From positions 1 through 64,000 of the forward strand of contig NZ_JAHRXF010000030.1 of NCBI RefSeq assembly GCF_019104725.1: a stretch of DNA of 64,000 nt. The letters run 5' to 3'. How positions within the stretch are numbered: position 1 is the first letter of the stretch; every line of letters begins with the position of its first letter. The position numbers and the translations under genes are program-made. Shown here in pieces: positions 44,444 to 52,873 of the stretch. Origin of the DNA: Streptomyces corallincola. GTDB taxonomy: Bacteria; Actinomycetota; Actinomycetes; Streptomycetales; Streptomycetaceae. Below the pieces are notes generated by a model that saw only the letters and a list, made by a program, of their open reading frames with translations, ran no database searches and was not told the origin of the DNA.

Positions 44444-45115
44444 ATGATCCACTCCGAAGACTTCCTGGATCACATCCGATTCCCCGAAGTCCACGACCTC
44501 CTCCACGCCTACGCCTCAGCGGGATACGCCTTCACGGACACACCCCAAGAACCAGGCGAGGCCCTCCAGTCCTACATCCGCCAGGCCGTCCGCGCTCCCG
44601 GCCTGCTGGACACGGTGATCGCCGAGATCGACGACCTACTGGCCGTCGGCCTGTTCAGCGAGCAGATCGCAGACGAGGTCGCCACTCTCCCGCACATCAA
44701 GCCACCCGCCGATCGCACCGTCGAGCAGTGCCTGGCCCTCGCCCGAGACCATCTGGACCGGATCCGGCACGGCGGCGACTACGAACACGCGGAGACTCCC
44801 CGCACACATTGGGAGTGGGCCAAGCAGTTCCCTGAGGTCCAGGACCTGCTGGGTGGCTACTTCCACCAGAACTTCTCAAAGTTCTACGCGTCCCACCGAG
44901 AAGCCCTGGCCGACTACCTCGACGCCAACGGTCCGGAGACGATCGACGAAGCAGCCAAGGAAATCGGCACCCTCCTGGCCCTGGTCGAGGGCGACAACGA
45001 ACTCGACCAGGCGACACAGATCCTCGGCCTCCAGGTCTACCCGCCAGAGGACGTCCCTCTGCGCCGCTGGCTCCGAGACATGCAAGGCATCCTTCAACAC
45101 CGACCGCGTCCGTAG
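44444..45115 (+). CDS. Immunity protein, two fused CdiI-like domains
   Basis: 223 residues from ATG 44444, 34 bp after the toxin. The protein repeats one domain: FPEVHDLLHAYASAGYAF (residue about 13) and FPEVQDLLGGYFHQNFSKFY (about 128), each followed by a helical half (LLDTVIAEIDDLLAVGLF and TIDEAAKEIGTLLALVEG). This matches the CdiI_2 immunity family, here as a tandem. It should neutralise the adjacent RNase toxin. One half may be decoy or bind a second toxin. Confidence 0.8.
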   Translation: MIHSEDFLDHIRFPEVHDLLHAYASAGYAFTDTPQEPGEALQSYIRQAVRAPGLLDTVIAEIDDLLAVGLFSEQIADEVATLPHIKPPADRTVEQCLALARDHLDRIRHGGDYEHAETPRTHWEWAKQFPEVQDLLGGYFHQNFSKFYASHREALADYLDANGPETIDEAAKEIGTLLALVEGDNELDQATQILGLQVYPPEDVPLRRWLRDMQGILQHRPRP

Positions 45116-45191
45116 TCCGGCCGAGCGAGGGCATGTGCCATCGCCCCGGCGCACCGCGTGGGCAGCATAGGAGCGCGCCTCTCATGCGCGT

Positions 45192-45226
45192 CCTGGTCTC
45201 ATTTCTGGTCTCATTCACCCCCGTCC
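45192..45226. promoter_or_regulatory. Arm-type repeats left of att copy 3
   Basis: CTGGTCTCATTT and CTGGTCTCATTCAC in tandem, then CCCCGTCC. They start 77 bp after the immunity stop. The spacing from the second immunity gene to its repeats at 52589 is 76 bp, nearly the same. Confidence 0.6.
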
Positions 45227-45309
45227 GGCCCCATCCGGACGGGCCCGCCCCGAACGCTCCGCCGCAGGTCAGGACGGGTACGGCCTCCGCCGGACCCTCG
45301 GACGAACAT

Positions 45310-45365
45310 GTGGAAGGCGTGTTGGGGGCAACCCCTCACGAGTTCGAATCTCGTATCCTCCGCCA
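45310..45365 (+). repeat. Attachment site copy 3: 3' part of tRNA-Ser(GGA), one base changed
   Basis: 56 bp as in copies 1 and 2, but with GGAAGGCGTG in place of GGAAAGCGTG at the anticodon loop-stem edge. The match continues to about 45395 (GTCGAAGGGCC) and then stops, so the terminator hairpin of the other copies is not rebuilt. It is the outermost right junction, next to trpS. Confidence 0.88.
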
Positions 45366-45543
45366 GTGCCTCACCGGGCACGATGTCGAAGGGCCATCCC
45401 ACCGGACACGGGGGAGGGGAGACCGCCGTGGTCCCGGATGCGCTGCACGAGAGTCGTCGAAGACCGAACTGCCGGAATGGATCAGGATCGGCTGGGTCAA
45501 TTCGCCTTTGTTGCAGTGCGGATGACCCCGTTAGGCTCCGCGC

Positions 45544-46563
45544 ATGCTGACTGCTGAAGCGAAGGTGTCGCTCACCGGGATCAAGCCGACCGGTGAGCCG
45601 CACCTCGGCAACTACATCGGGGCGATCAAGCCCGCGCTGGAGTTGGCGTCGGGTGCGGAGTCGATCTACTTCATCGCGGACCATCACGCGCTCACCTCGG
45701 TGCGTGACCCCGAGCTCCTGCGCCGGTGGACCCGCTCCGTGGCGGCTACCTGGCTGGCGGCCGGCCTGGACCCCGAACGCACGATCTTCTACCGGCAGTC
45801 GGACGTCCCCGAGATCTTCGAGCTGCACTGGATCCTGTCCTGCTTCAGCGCCAAGGGGCTGATGAACCGCGCCCACGCCTACAAGGCCGCACGCGACCGC
45901 AACCGCGAGGCCGGGAACGAGGACCTGGACGCCGGGGTCAACATGGGGCTGTTCAACTACCCCGTCCTCATGGCGGTGGACATCCTCATCATGGACACCG
46001 ACCTGGTGCCGGTCGGCAAGGACCAGCTGCAACACGTCGAGTACGCGGCGGACATCGCCGGCGCGTTCAACGCGGTGTACGGCGACACGTTCAGCCTGAA
46101 GCTGCCGAAGGCGGTGGTGCCGCAGGAGGACAGCGGCCGCACCCTGCCGGGGACCGACGGACGCAAGATGAGCAAGTCCTACGGCAACACCATCCCGCTG
46201 TTCGCGCCGACCGCGGAGCTGCGCAAGGTCGTGCGGAAGATCCCGACCGACAGCACTCCGGTCGAGCAGCCGAAGGACCCGGACACCTCCGCCGTCTTCC
46301 AGATCCTGCAGCACTTCGCGACGCCCGAGGACACCGCGGCGGTCCGGTCCCGACTGGAGGCCGGCGGGATGGGCTGGGGCGACCTGAAGAACACACTGCT
46401 GGTCACGCTGGACGGCAGGCTCGCCCCCATGCGGGAGCGTTACGACGCGCTCATGGCCCCCGGCAGCGAGCTGGACGAGCTGCTGGCGGTCGGGGCGTCC
46501 AAGGCCCGGGCGCGGGCCAAGCCCGTACTGGAGCAGGTCAGGAAGGCAATCGGCATCGGCTGA
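45544..46563 (+). CDS. trpS: Tryptophanyl-tRNA synthetase, probably auxiliary type
   Basis: 339 residues from ATG 45544. Class I signatures: GIKPTGEPHLGNYIGA (HIGH-type, about 11-26) and KMSKSYGN (about 209-216). The ADHHAL motif and the VPVGKDQLQHVEY tryptophan-site strip are present. Streptomyces usually have two TrpRS; the YGNTIPLF end after KMSKS suggests the less common type, of which some are indolmycin-resistant. The 150-bp leader has no tandem Trp codons. It may be chromosomal sequence right of the insertion array. Confidence 0.85.
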   Translation: MLTAEAKVSLTGIKPTGEPHLGNYIGAIKPALELASGAESIYFIADHHALTSVRDPELLRRWTRSVAATWLAAGLDPERTIFYRQSDVPEIFELHWILSCFSAKGLMNRAHAYKAARDRNREAGNEDLDAGVNMGLFNYPVLMAVDILIMDTDLVPVGKDQLQHVEYAADIAGAFNAVYGDTFSLKLPKAVVPQEDSGRTLPGTDGRKMSKSYGNTIPLFAPTAELRKVVRKIPTDSTPVEQPKDPDTSAVFQILQHFATPEDTAAVRSRLEAGGMGWGDLKNTLLVTLDGRLAPMRERYDALMAPGSELDELLAVGASKARARAKPVLEQVRKAIGIG

Positions 46564-46599
46564 GCACGCTCCTCAACCGCGCCGCACTACGGCTTCGGC

Positions 46600-47104
46600 G
46601 ACCAGGTCCGCGCCGTGCCAAGCGGTGGTCCACTTGCCCGGCAGGCAGACGACCAGGTTGCCGACCCGTCCCCAGCCAGGGGCGGGTCCGCCCGGGTCGG
46701 CAACAACTACCGACGGATTCGGCGTCCGGCCCTGGGCTTCCGCCACCTTGCCCCGCGTCGAGGTCCGCGTCCTCCCAGTGCAGACCCAGTGCCAAGGTCA
46801 CGACCCACCGCGCGCTGTTGCGAAGCTTGGCCACCTCTACAAGAAGGCTCTGCACCTTCTCGATCGTGTGCGGCTCGATGTCCTCCTCTTCGATGCGGGG
46901 CGCCTTGGCCATCTCCGCCGCGTTCGTGACGACGTGCCCCCGCCGTACGGCTTCACCACGGGCGACCCGGATGGTGCGGTGGACGTGGTGGGCAGTACCG
47001 GCGGAGCTGCCGGACTCCCGCATCCTCCGGTGGAAGGCTTCGAGGTGTTCCGGCTCCAAGCGGGCGAGCTTGTGCGCGTCGAGGCCGGGAACGAGATGCG
47101 GCAC
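46600..47104 (-). pseudogene. Integrase fragment, catalytic Arg segment deleted
   Basis: The minus strand encodes HLVPGLDAHKLARLEPEHLE, GTAHHVHRTIR and KAPRIEEEDIEPHTIEKVQS, parallel to residues 109-210 of the intact integrase. After VTLALGL the RQGE segment with the catalytic Arg is missing and the sequence jumps to HWEDADLDAG, then loses frame. No HxxR or Tyr remains. A remnant of another element at the same tRNA site. Confidence 0.8.
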
Positions 47105-47109
47105 ACATC

Positions 47110-47925
47110 TCAGGCAAGCAGATCCAGCAACCGACTGGCTTGCCGCTCTGCGGTGCCGGGCGGGTTTCTCGGGTTGTCGGCGTCGTCGGAGGCCAGCAGG
47201 AACAACCAGACAAGTGCGAGAAGCCGACGGCAGTCCACCAGCCGTACCGATTCGGTTCTTGTCAGGTCGAAGTGCGCGAGGAATGCCTCGACAGCCAGCG
47301 GGTGTTCCACCCAGCTGCCCACGTGCTCAGTGATCTCCGCAAGCTCGAAGGCACGATCGCTGAGACCCGAGTCCTCGAAATCGACGACCTGGACCTGGTC
47401 GCCGTCCCACAGGTAGTTCGCGAGGTTGCCGTCTCCGGGCCCGAAGACGTTGGGGACCTCTGGGCGACCAGCGGATTCCAAGGGTGACTGGGCGAGCCAA
47501 TCCATGCCACGGTCCATAGCGCGGCCCACCTCGTGGTTGACCCGGGGCCGAGCTTTCGGGAACCAGGAGTGCAGGTGGGCGATGAGCTCGTCCTGGCGCC
47601 CCGGCCTGAGAGGTACCTCGGCCAGAACCTCAGGCGGCACGGCCTCGTGCATCCTCGTCACCGCGGCCGCCAGCGCCTTGATCTGGCCGCCTTCGAGAGA
47701 GCGTCCCCGCAAAGGCATGCCGACCAGCCTGGACATGACCACCGTAGGGTTTGCCGCTGAAAGATCCGACTCCCACGGATCAGGAGCCAGGCCAGGCGCA
47801 TAGGTTGCGAGCAACGTCAAAGCCCGCCACTCGCGCTCACCTCGCTGACGATCCCCGCTCCGGAACCGCTTGGTCACCGAATCGGGCCGCAATTCGATTT
47901 CGTGAGTGCTCCGTTGACCGGACAT
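47110..47925 (-). CDS. Aminoglycoside phosphotransferase-like protein
   Basis: 271 residues from ATG 47925 (a GTG at 47967 would add 14). APH/choline-kinase fold: VVMSRLVGMPLRG (hinge), then the catalytic loop FGPGDGNLANYLW with GPGD in place of HGD, and DFEDSGLSDRAFEL for metal binding. The His of the Brenner motif is replaced, so activity on antibiotics is uncertain. Stands alone between the integrase fragment and the nuclease gene. Confidence 0.75.
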   Translation of the reverse strand: MSGQRSTHEIELRPDSVTKRFRSGDRQRGEREWRALTLLATYAPGLAPDPWESDLSAANPTVVMSRLVGMPLRGRSLEGGQIKALAAAVTRMHEAVPPEVLAEVPLRPGRQDELIAHLHSWFPKARPRVNHEVGRAMDRGMDWLAQSPLESAGRPEVPNVFGPGDGNLANYLWDGDQVQVVDFEDSGLSDRAFELAEITEHVGSWVEHPLAVEAFLAHFDLTRTESVRLVDCRRLLALVWLFLLASDDADNPRNPPGTAERQASRLLDLLA

Positions 47926-47994
47926 GAGAGCGATCCTGTCGTCGCTGCCACGAACCGCGTGCCCCACCTCGCTCCTCGGGGCTGTCGGTATGGG

Positions 47995-49104
47995 TCAACC
48001 GATGTCGAAGTGGCGGGACACCTCGTCGATCGTGAAGCGGGCTCGCAGCTTGCAGGCGGAGTTCTGGTTCGCGAAGAGGCCCGGCCGCCAGAACGCCCTC
48101 GCCCTCGGCACCGACCGCTCCCAGACGACGGGGACGATCCACTCCCGGCGGTCCCCGGTGGTGCCGCTCTCCGCCGCCGGTCCGCTGTCGGGCCGGTAGC
48201 CGCCTTGGAGCGGGAGGTCGGACATCTGCCGACTCTCGTCGGCCACGGTGAGGACAGCTTCGTCAAAGGGGCGGGGCTCACCGGACACCGTTCCCACGCC
48301 CACGTAACCCACCTTGGGGATATGGGTGAACAGCCGGGCTCCCACGGGCAGGGAGCGGATCGTCCGGGAGAACCACTCCCCGCCGCCGGCCGACACAAAG
48401 CCGTACTGGCGGGCGTCCTCCCAGCTGCGGCCTCCTGGTTCGTCGCCGAAGGAGACGTACCAATCCGTGCCGTTCCACAGCTCCTGCTTGGCCCGCCTCG
48501 TGGTTCCCACGGGCGCCACGGACGCATCGGCATCGTCGATCAGCCAGGTGCGGGCCAGGTAGGACCGGCCCTCGTCCTCGAAGTAGCGGAAGAACAGCAC
48601 GTTGAGGGGGACCTGGTAGCCGGAGGCCAGGTAGGTGACCATCCGCTCGGTCGCCGCGTCAACCTCGCTCGCGACGACCGTGAGGGTGTGGGTGCTGTTC
48701 AGCTCCTCCGGCGGGCTGCCGCCGAAGCGCAGCGCGAACGCCTCGTCAAGCTTTTCCGCCAACCCTCGGCTTCGAGCGTAGACACTGTAGATCTCACGCA
48801 CCTGCTCATTGCTGAGGTCCTGCACCCAGGAGCCGTAGTCGAGCAGCTGGGCGACGACCTCGCGGGGCGTGCGGTCACGTTTGAGTTCCAAGACGTGCAG
48901 TGTGCCCTCGGCATCCACGCCGAGCAGGTCGATGACCTTGCCGTGGTCGGTCTGCACCTGCCGACCGATGAGAAGCAGCGGCTTCCCCAGGATCTCCGGG
49001 TCTGCCTCTATGAGCTCCTCCAGCCGGGCCTCCAACCGCATCGGCCGCATAGCGACCCGCACCGGCTTGTCGTCCACCCTCCACAACCCGAACTCCAACG
49101 GCAC
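47995..49104 (-). CDS. NucS/DUF91-like nuclease-domain protein
   Basis: 369 residues from GTG 49104, preceded by GAGGGAGGGG. The N-terminal third has a PD-(D/E)XK core: VIDLLGVDAEGTLHVLELKR (Asp in VIDLL, E-x-K in LELKRD, about 59-79) as in NucS. The C-terminal two thirds (ASGYQVPLNVLFFRYFED, then an RKSWEDARQYGF-like stretch) are not found in NucS itself. It is probably a DNA-end nuclease with an added sensor or effector part, and it sits among defence and conflict genes. Confidence 0.75.
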   Translation of the reverse strand: MPLEFGLWRVDDKPVRVAMRPMRLEARLEELIEADPEILGKPLLLIGRQVQTDHGKVIDLLGVDAEGTLHVLELKRDRTPREVVAQLLDYGSWVQDLSNEQVREIYSVYARSRGLAEKLDEAFALRFGGSPPEELNSTHTLTVVASEVDAATERMVTYLASGYQVPLNVLFFRYFEDEGRSYLARTWLIDDADASVAPVGTTRRAKQELWNGTDWYVSFGDEPGGRSWEDARQYGFVSAGGGEWFSRTIRSLPVGARLFTHIPKVGYVGVGTVSGEPRPFDEAVLTVADESRQMSDLPLQGGYRPDSGPAAESGTTGDRREWIVPVVWERSVPRARAFWRPGLFANQNSACKLRARFTIDEVSRHFDIG

Positions 49105-49319
49105 CGTGCGCCCCTCCCTCGATCCGGAATCCGCGACAAGCCTGCTGAACTTGCCGCGAGATCCCGTAGATTGGCATGCCCTGCCACAGGGCTACCAGCC
49201 CGTGCGAGTTCTTCTCTGTCTGCCCAGGACCAACTGGCGAACGCCTCGGACCAGCCACTTCGCGCCAGACCGATCCGCTGCACGCGGCACCCAGTGATGC
49301 CGCCCGGTACTGGCCCCCC

Positions 49320-49661
49320 ATGACTTCGCCCGCACAGAAAGACTTCGCGCAGGCCGCACGAGCCGTTGCGGGTAGGCGCATGGCAGCGGTCTTCGATGAG
49401 GGCATGCAGGCGGCCGACCACGCCGCTGCCAATCTCGGTTCGGGGGCTGGGATCTCGGTCGCACCCACCGGGATCCAGCAACTGATCAACAATGCCATCC
49501 AAGTCGGCTACGCCACCGCTCTTCAGAATGTACGCGACGGCAATTTCGACGGAGATATCCGAACGTGGCCACGCCGACCTGTCCGCCGAATGAGGCAGGG
49601 CCGACACCCGACGAGCACTGGCCCACTGCCGCACTACCGTGGGCGTCAACGTCCATCGTGA
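49320..49661 (+). CDS. Hypothetical protein, small
   Basis: 113 residues from ATG 49320. The first 80 residues look like a real soluble, Ala-rich helical protein (AARAVAGRRMAAVFDEGMQA, then GIQQLINNAIQVGYATAL). The last 30 are basic and low-complexity, and may be a frameshifted end. Upstream sequence gives no strong ribosome site. Function unknown. Confidence 0.5.
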   Translation: MTSPAQKDFAQAARAVAGRRMAAVFDEGMQAADHAAANLGSGAGISVAPTGIQQLINNAIQVGYATALQNVRDGNFDGDIRTWPRRPVRRMRQGRHPTSTGPLPHYRGRQRPS

Positions 49662-49849
49662 GCGCAGGTCCGCATAGCCACACCGGCGCAAGCGCGCCAA
49701 CAACCTTCCGGTTCAGGCCACGCTCTCTTGCCTTTTGCCGCACTCGGTCGAAACTTTGCCCTCCTTTTGCCAGCATCGCGACCGCAAACCGCTTGAGTTC
49801 ATTAGCGTCTTCTGGCCGATCAGCCGACTCAGGGGGAACAGACGACGAC

Positions 49850-50212
49850 ATGGGCGACCACAGCGACGGCAAGATACTCGACATCAAGATCGCCGATCTG
49901 AAGGCTACGGCCCCACATTTCCACACGCACAGCTCCGACCTGGCGAAGGCGCTGACCAAGCTGAAGACCGGTCTGGCGGCGGCCGGTTCGCCGTGGGGCG
50001 ATGACGAGCAGGGGCAGAAGTTCCACGAGCACTACGGCCCGCGCGTGACGAAGATGGAGGCCGCTGCCGGGATTCTCGCGCTCGGCCTGGCCAGCATCGA
50101 GGCAGCCATGACCGATATGGCCGACGGCCATATCGACAACGAACTGCTCGTCCGGTCGATGTTCGGCAAGATCAAGCCCGCCCCGCACGACGGCAACGGG
50201 ACCGCGCAGTGA
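49850..50212 (+). CDS. WXG-like partner protein, toxin module 2
   Basis: 120 residues from ATG 49850. Closely similar to the protein at 42782 (GKILDIKIADLKATAPHFHT, GSPWGDDEQG, ADGHIDNELLVRSMF). It overlaps the toxin start by GTGA. The leader before it also matches module 1, so gene and promoter were duplicated as one block. Confidence 0.75.
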   Translation: MGDHSDGKILDIKIADLKATAPHFHTHSSDLAKALTKLKTGLAAAGSPWGDDEQGQKFHEHYGPRVTKMEAAAGILALGLASIEAAMTDMADGHIDNELLVRSMFGKIKPAPHDGNGTAQ

Positions 50213-51501
50213 GTGCAGCCGACAAGACCAAAAAGATCGTCCAAGACATGACCGGCATGTGGTGGCCGGATGCCGACGAGGGCGGTCTGCGGGATGCGGC
50301 CACGGTGTGGCGGGGCTTCGCCGACGACTTGGAGAAGGTCACCGCGGCCGCGAACAAGTCGGCGCGCGGCATCATCGAACACAACAAGGGCGAGGCGATA
50401 TCCGCCTTCGACGACCCGTTCTGGCGCCGTTACTACTCTGACGGCCACGGCTGGCTGCAGGACATGATCGACGGCGCCCGTGACATGGCCAAGGCCCTCG
50501 ACCAGTACGCCGACGTCGTCCACGAGGCCGTCAAGCACCTCGAACACGAACTGGAGATCGTCGGCGCCACCATCGTCGCCGGCACCGCCCTCGCGGTCTT
50601 CACCCTCGGCATCTCCGAAGGCGCCGCAGCAGCAGCCACCGTCTCCATCCTCGAACTCTCCGCCACCCTCGGTGTGACCGTCTCCACCGAGATCGCCACC
50701 ATCGCCGGCACCACCCTCGCCACCGCGGCCATCGGTGGCCTCGAATCGATCACCATCGACCTGGCCGTCACCCAGCCCGTCGCCGTGGCCACCGGAGAGA
50801 GCAAGGGCCTCAGCCTCGACGAGGTCAGTAACTCCGCTCTTTACGGCATGGCGTACGGCGGCGCCTTCGGAGCAGGCGGAAGCACCGCCCGAATCGTCGC
50901 CGAGAACGGCGGTATGGAGGGCCTGTTCAGCGGCTTCCGCCTGAACAGCGCGGCCCTCGACGAGATGGGCAAGTCCCGTACCTGGAAGCTGATCCAGTCC
51001 CCGGACTCAAAGATCCCCGCAGCCCCGGCGCGGGCCGGGGACTACGAGTTGGTCTCGGGCGACCCGGTCTACTTCGGCAGGAACACCACCACGGTGGGCT
51101 ACGACGAGCGCACCCTGAACAACCTGCAACGGGTCGCCCGCGTCCCCGGCGTCCACGACGTGGTCATCCACGGCACGGACGAGGGGGTGTTCGTCCCCGG
51201 CCGCGTCAACGCCGCGGGAAAGACCCTGACGGACTTCGAAGTGCACCCCAACCACATCGCGGACGCCATCCGCAGCAATCCCAACTATCACGGTGAACCG
51301 GTGCGCCTCATCTCCTGCTACTCCGGCGCCGACGCGAGACCGCCCGAGCTGCCCCTCGCGCAGTCCCTCGCCAACGAGCTCGGCGTGGCCGTGACGGCGC
51401 CCACGAGCAAGGTGGGGACGTCCCCCCAGCTCGGCCTCAACCAGACCCCCACCATCGGCAACAATGGCTACTGGCGCACCTACCTGCCCGTGGTCCACTA
51501 G
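50209..51501 (+). CDS. Polymorphic toxin with unrelated C-terminal domain, possibly caspase-like
   Basis: 430 residues. Residues 1 to about 205 (to ATGESKGLSLDE) closely match the toxin at 43141. After that the sequence is different. The end contains HDVVIHGTDEGVF (about 321-333) and VRLISCYSGADARPPELPLA (about 365-384), a His then a Cys-Tyr-Ser-Gly spaced as in caspase-fold (CHAT/C80-like) toxin domains seen at the ends of actinobacterial polymorphic toxins. The end YWRTYLPVVH closes the domain. The Cys-protease call is an inference from two motifs. Confidence 0.65.
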   Translation: MSAADKTKKIVQDMTGMWWPDADEGGLRDAATVWRGFADDLEKVTAAANKSARGIIEHNKGEAISAFDDPFWRRYYSDGHGWLQDMIDGARDMAKALDQYADVVHEAVKHLEHELEIVGATIVAGTALAVFTLGISEGAAAAATVSILELSATLGVTVSTEIATIAGTTLATAAIGGLESITIDLAVTQPVAVATGESKGLSLDEVSNSALYGMAYGGAFGAGGSTARIVAENGGMEGLFSGFRLNSAALDEMGKSRTWKLIQSPDSKIPAAPARAGDYELVSGDPVYFGRNTTTVGYDERTLNNLQRVARVPGVHDVVIHGTDEGVFVPGRVNAAGKTLTDFEVHPNHIADAIRSNPNYHGEPVRLISCYSGADARPPELPLAQSLANELGVAVTAPTSKVGTSPQLGLNQTPTIGNNGYWRTYLPVVH

Positions 51502-51523
51502 CGGCAGGCTCACAGGAGTGAAC

Positions 51524-52513
51524 ATGATCAAGCGAGCGGGCTTCTACCGGGAGATCGGCGGCCGGTCGGCGACGCCGGACGACGCGCCGTCCCTCCGTGA
51601 TGCCGTGCAGGACAGTGGGCCCTGGGACGAGGACCGCATCCTCGCCTACCTGGAATCGGCCCCGGAGATCTACACCACGATGGGCGCCGAGCGTGATGCC
51701 CTCACCGGCGACGAATGGATCACGGGCGCCGGCTCGCTCGTGACCGATGGCACCTGGCTGTGGCCGACCGACCTGGTGCACTACGTACGCCGACACCACG
51801 CGGCCCTGCCGCAGGAGTTCCTGGACCACATCCGGGCCACCAACTACACGGTCCCCACCGTGCCCGACGAACAGGCGCGGTACATCTTCCGGGGGGAGTT
51901 CCCGGAGAGCGCTCCTGCCGCGAGCACGTCCAAGGCCGCGGGGTTCTTCACCTGGTACGTGCCGAAGCTGAACAGTGCGCGAGCCCGACAACTCCTCACG
52001 CGTCTGGAGACCGCCGGGCTCTCCGTCGTGCACCCCCTCACGAACGCCCTCTTCGGATTCCGTGAGACGCCGACCGGAAACCGTGATCCGCTGATGGGCG
52101 ACGGCACGGCCTTGGCCGACGCCTTGGCCGACGACCGCTGCTCACGGGCCGAGTTCACCTGCTGGAAGGGCTACGACCAGTCCCTCACCGGCGTCGTGCG
52201 ACGCACGGACGAGACGACGCAGAGCATCACGCTGCGCCTCAGCGATGTCCCCGCGACCGATCGTGAGGAAGCGGTCGCGGCACTGGTGCACACGCTCGAC
52301 CAGAACACGGCCGAGTGCCTCGGGTTCGTCATCGACCGGACCGGCGCTTCGGCGTCCCAGGACTGGGACCGCATCCTCGTCGGCAGCGGAGGGCACTTCA
52401 CCGTGTGGCCCGACACCGTCGGCATCCTGCGGGACCGCGTCGGCAACCACCCCGAGCTGGCCGACAGCAGGCCAACCGCTTACGGACCACTCGACGTCTT
52501 CCACCGCGCCTGA
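51524..52513 (+). CDS. Probable immunity protein for toxin 2
   Basis: 329 residues from ATG 51524 with CAGGAG upstream, 22 bp after the toxin. It has no signal peptide and no match I recognise. Trp- and Asp-rich first half (ITGAGSLVTDGTWLWPTDLV), a central Ala-rich linker (ESAPAASTSKAAGFF) and a second half with FGFRETPTGNRDPL. Unrelated to the first immunity protein, as expected if it matches the exchanged toxin end. The gene ends 76 bp before an arm-type repeat. Confidence 0.65.
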   Translation: MIKRAGFYREIGGRSATPDDAPSLRDAVQDSGPWDEDRILAYLESAPEIYTTMGAERDALTGDEWITGAGSLVTDGTWLWPTDLVHYVRRHHAALPQEFLDHIRATNYTVPTVPDEQARYIFRGEFPESAPAASTSKAAGFFTWYVPKLNSARARQLLTRLETAGLSVVHPLTNALFGFRETPTGNRDPLMGDGTALADALADDRCSRAEFTCWKGYDQSLTGVVRRTDETTQSITLRLSDVPATDREEAVAALVHTLDQNTAECLGFVIDRTGASASQDWDRILVGSGGHFTVWPDTVGILRDRVGNHPELADSRPTAYGPLDVFHRA

Positions 52514-52588
52514 ACCCTCGACCGTCCCTCCCGGGGCCTGCCCACGCTGCTCAGGAGGTGACAGCACCGGCATCACCGCCCGGTGCCG

Positions 52589-52622
52589 GTGGTCTCGGTC
52601 CTGGTCTCGTTCACGGCCGTCC
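52589..52622. promoter_or_regulatory. Orphan arm-type repeats after toxin module 2
   Basis: GTGGTCTCGGTC and CTGGTCTCGTTCACGGCCGT repeat the design left of att copies 2 and 3, but no tRNA fragment follows. This suggests that module 2 once ended in the same way and later lost its att core. The rest of the gap to 52873 holds nothing. Confidence 0.5.
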
Positions 52623-52873
52623 GACGCCGTTCTAAGGGGTCTCCTCCACCAGCTCCGCTCCAGGTCGGGACACACGCGTCCCCCGCCGTAGGTCCCGCAG
52701 ATCTCGGGGTCGGAGCAGGGCACTTCGCACCCGGGTGAACCGTTGTGGGGGCCGGGCTCGTGTAGGGGGCAGCGGGTTTGGGGTGGGGCGGTGCGGGTGG
52801 GGGCGGTGGTGGTCCCTTCGTGCGGTTGCCGCCTCGGGTCCGTTCCGGCCGGTATTTCCGTCGAGAGGTCGTC

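Larger units (their letters stand above)
42374..45365. mobile_element. Att-bounded toxin-immunity cassette without integrase
   Basis: About 3 kb exactly between att copies 2 and 3. It contains only the WXG-like partner, the RNase toxin and the immunity gene, with arm-type repeats inside both ends. No recombinase gene is present. It could be moved by the integrase at 11807 acting in trans. Excision would leave one tRNA fragment. Confidence 0.6.

Noticed and set aside
45396..45543. Trp attenuator or T-box before trpS
   Set aside because: No tandem Trp codons and no T-box sequence or terminator pair in the leader.
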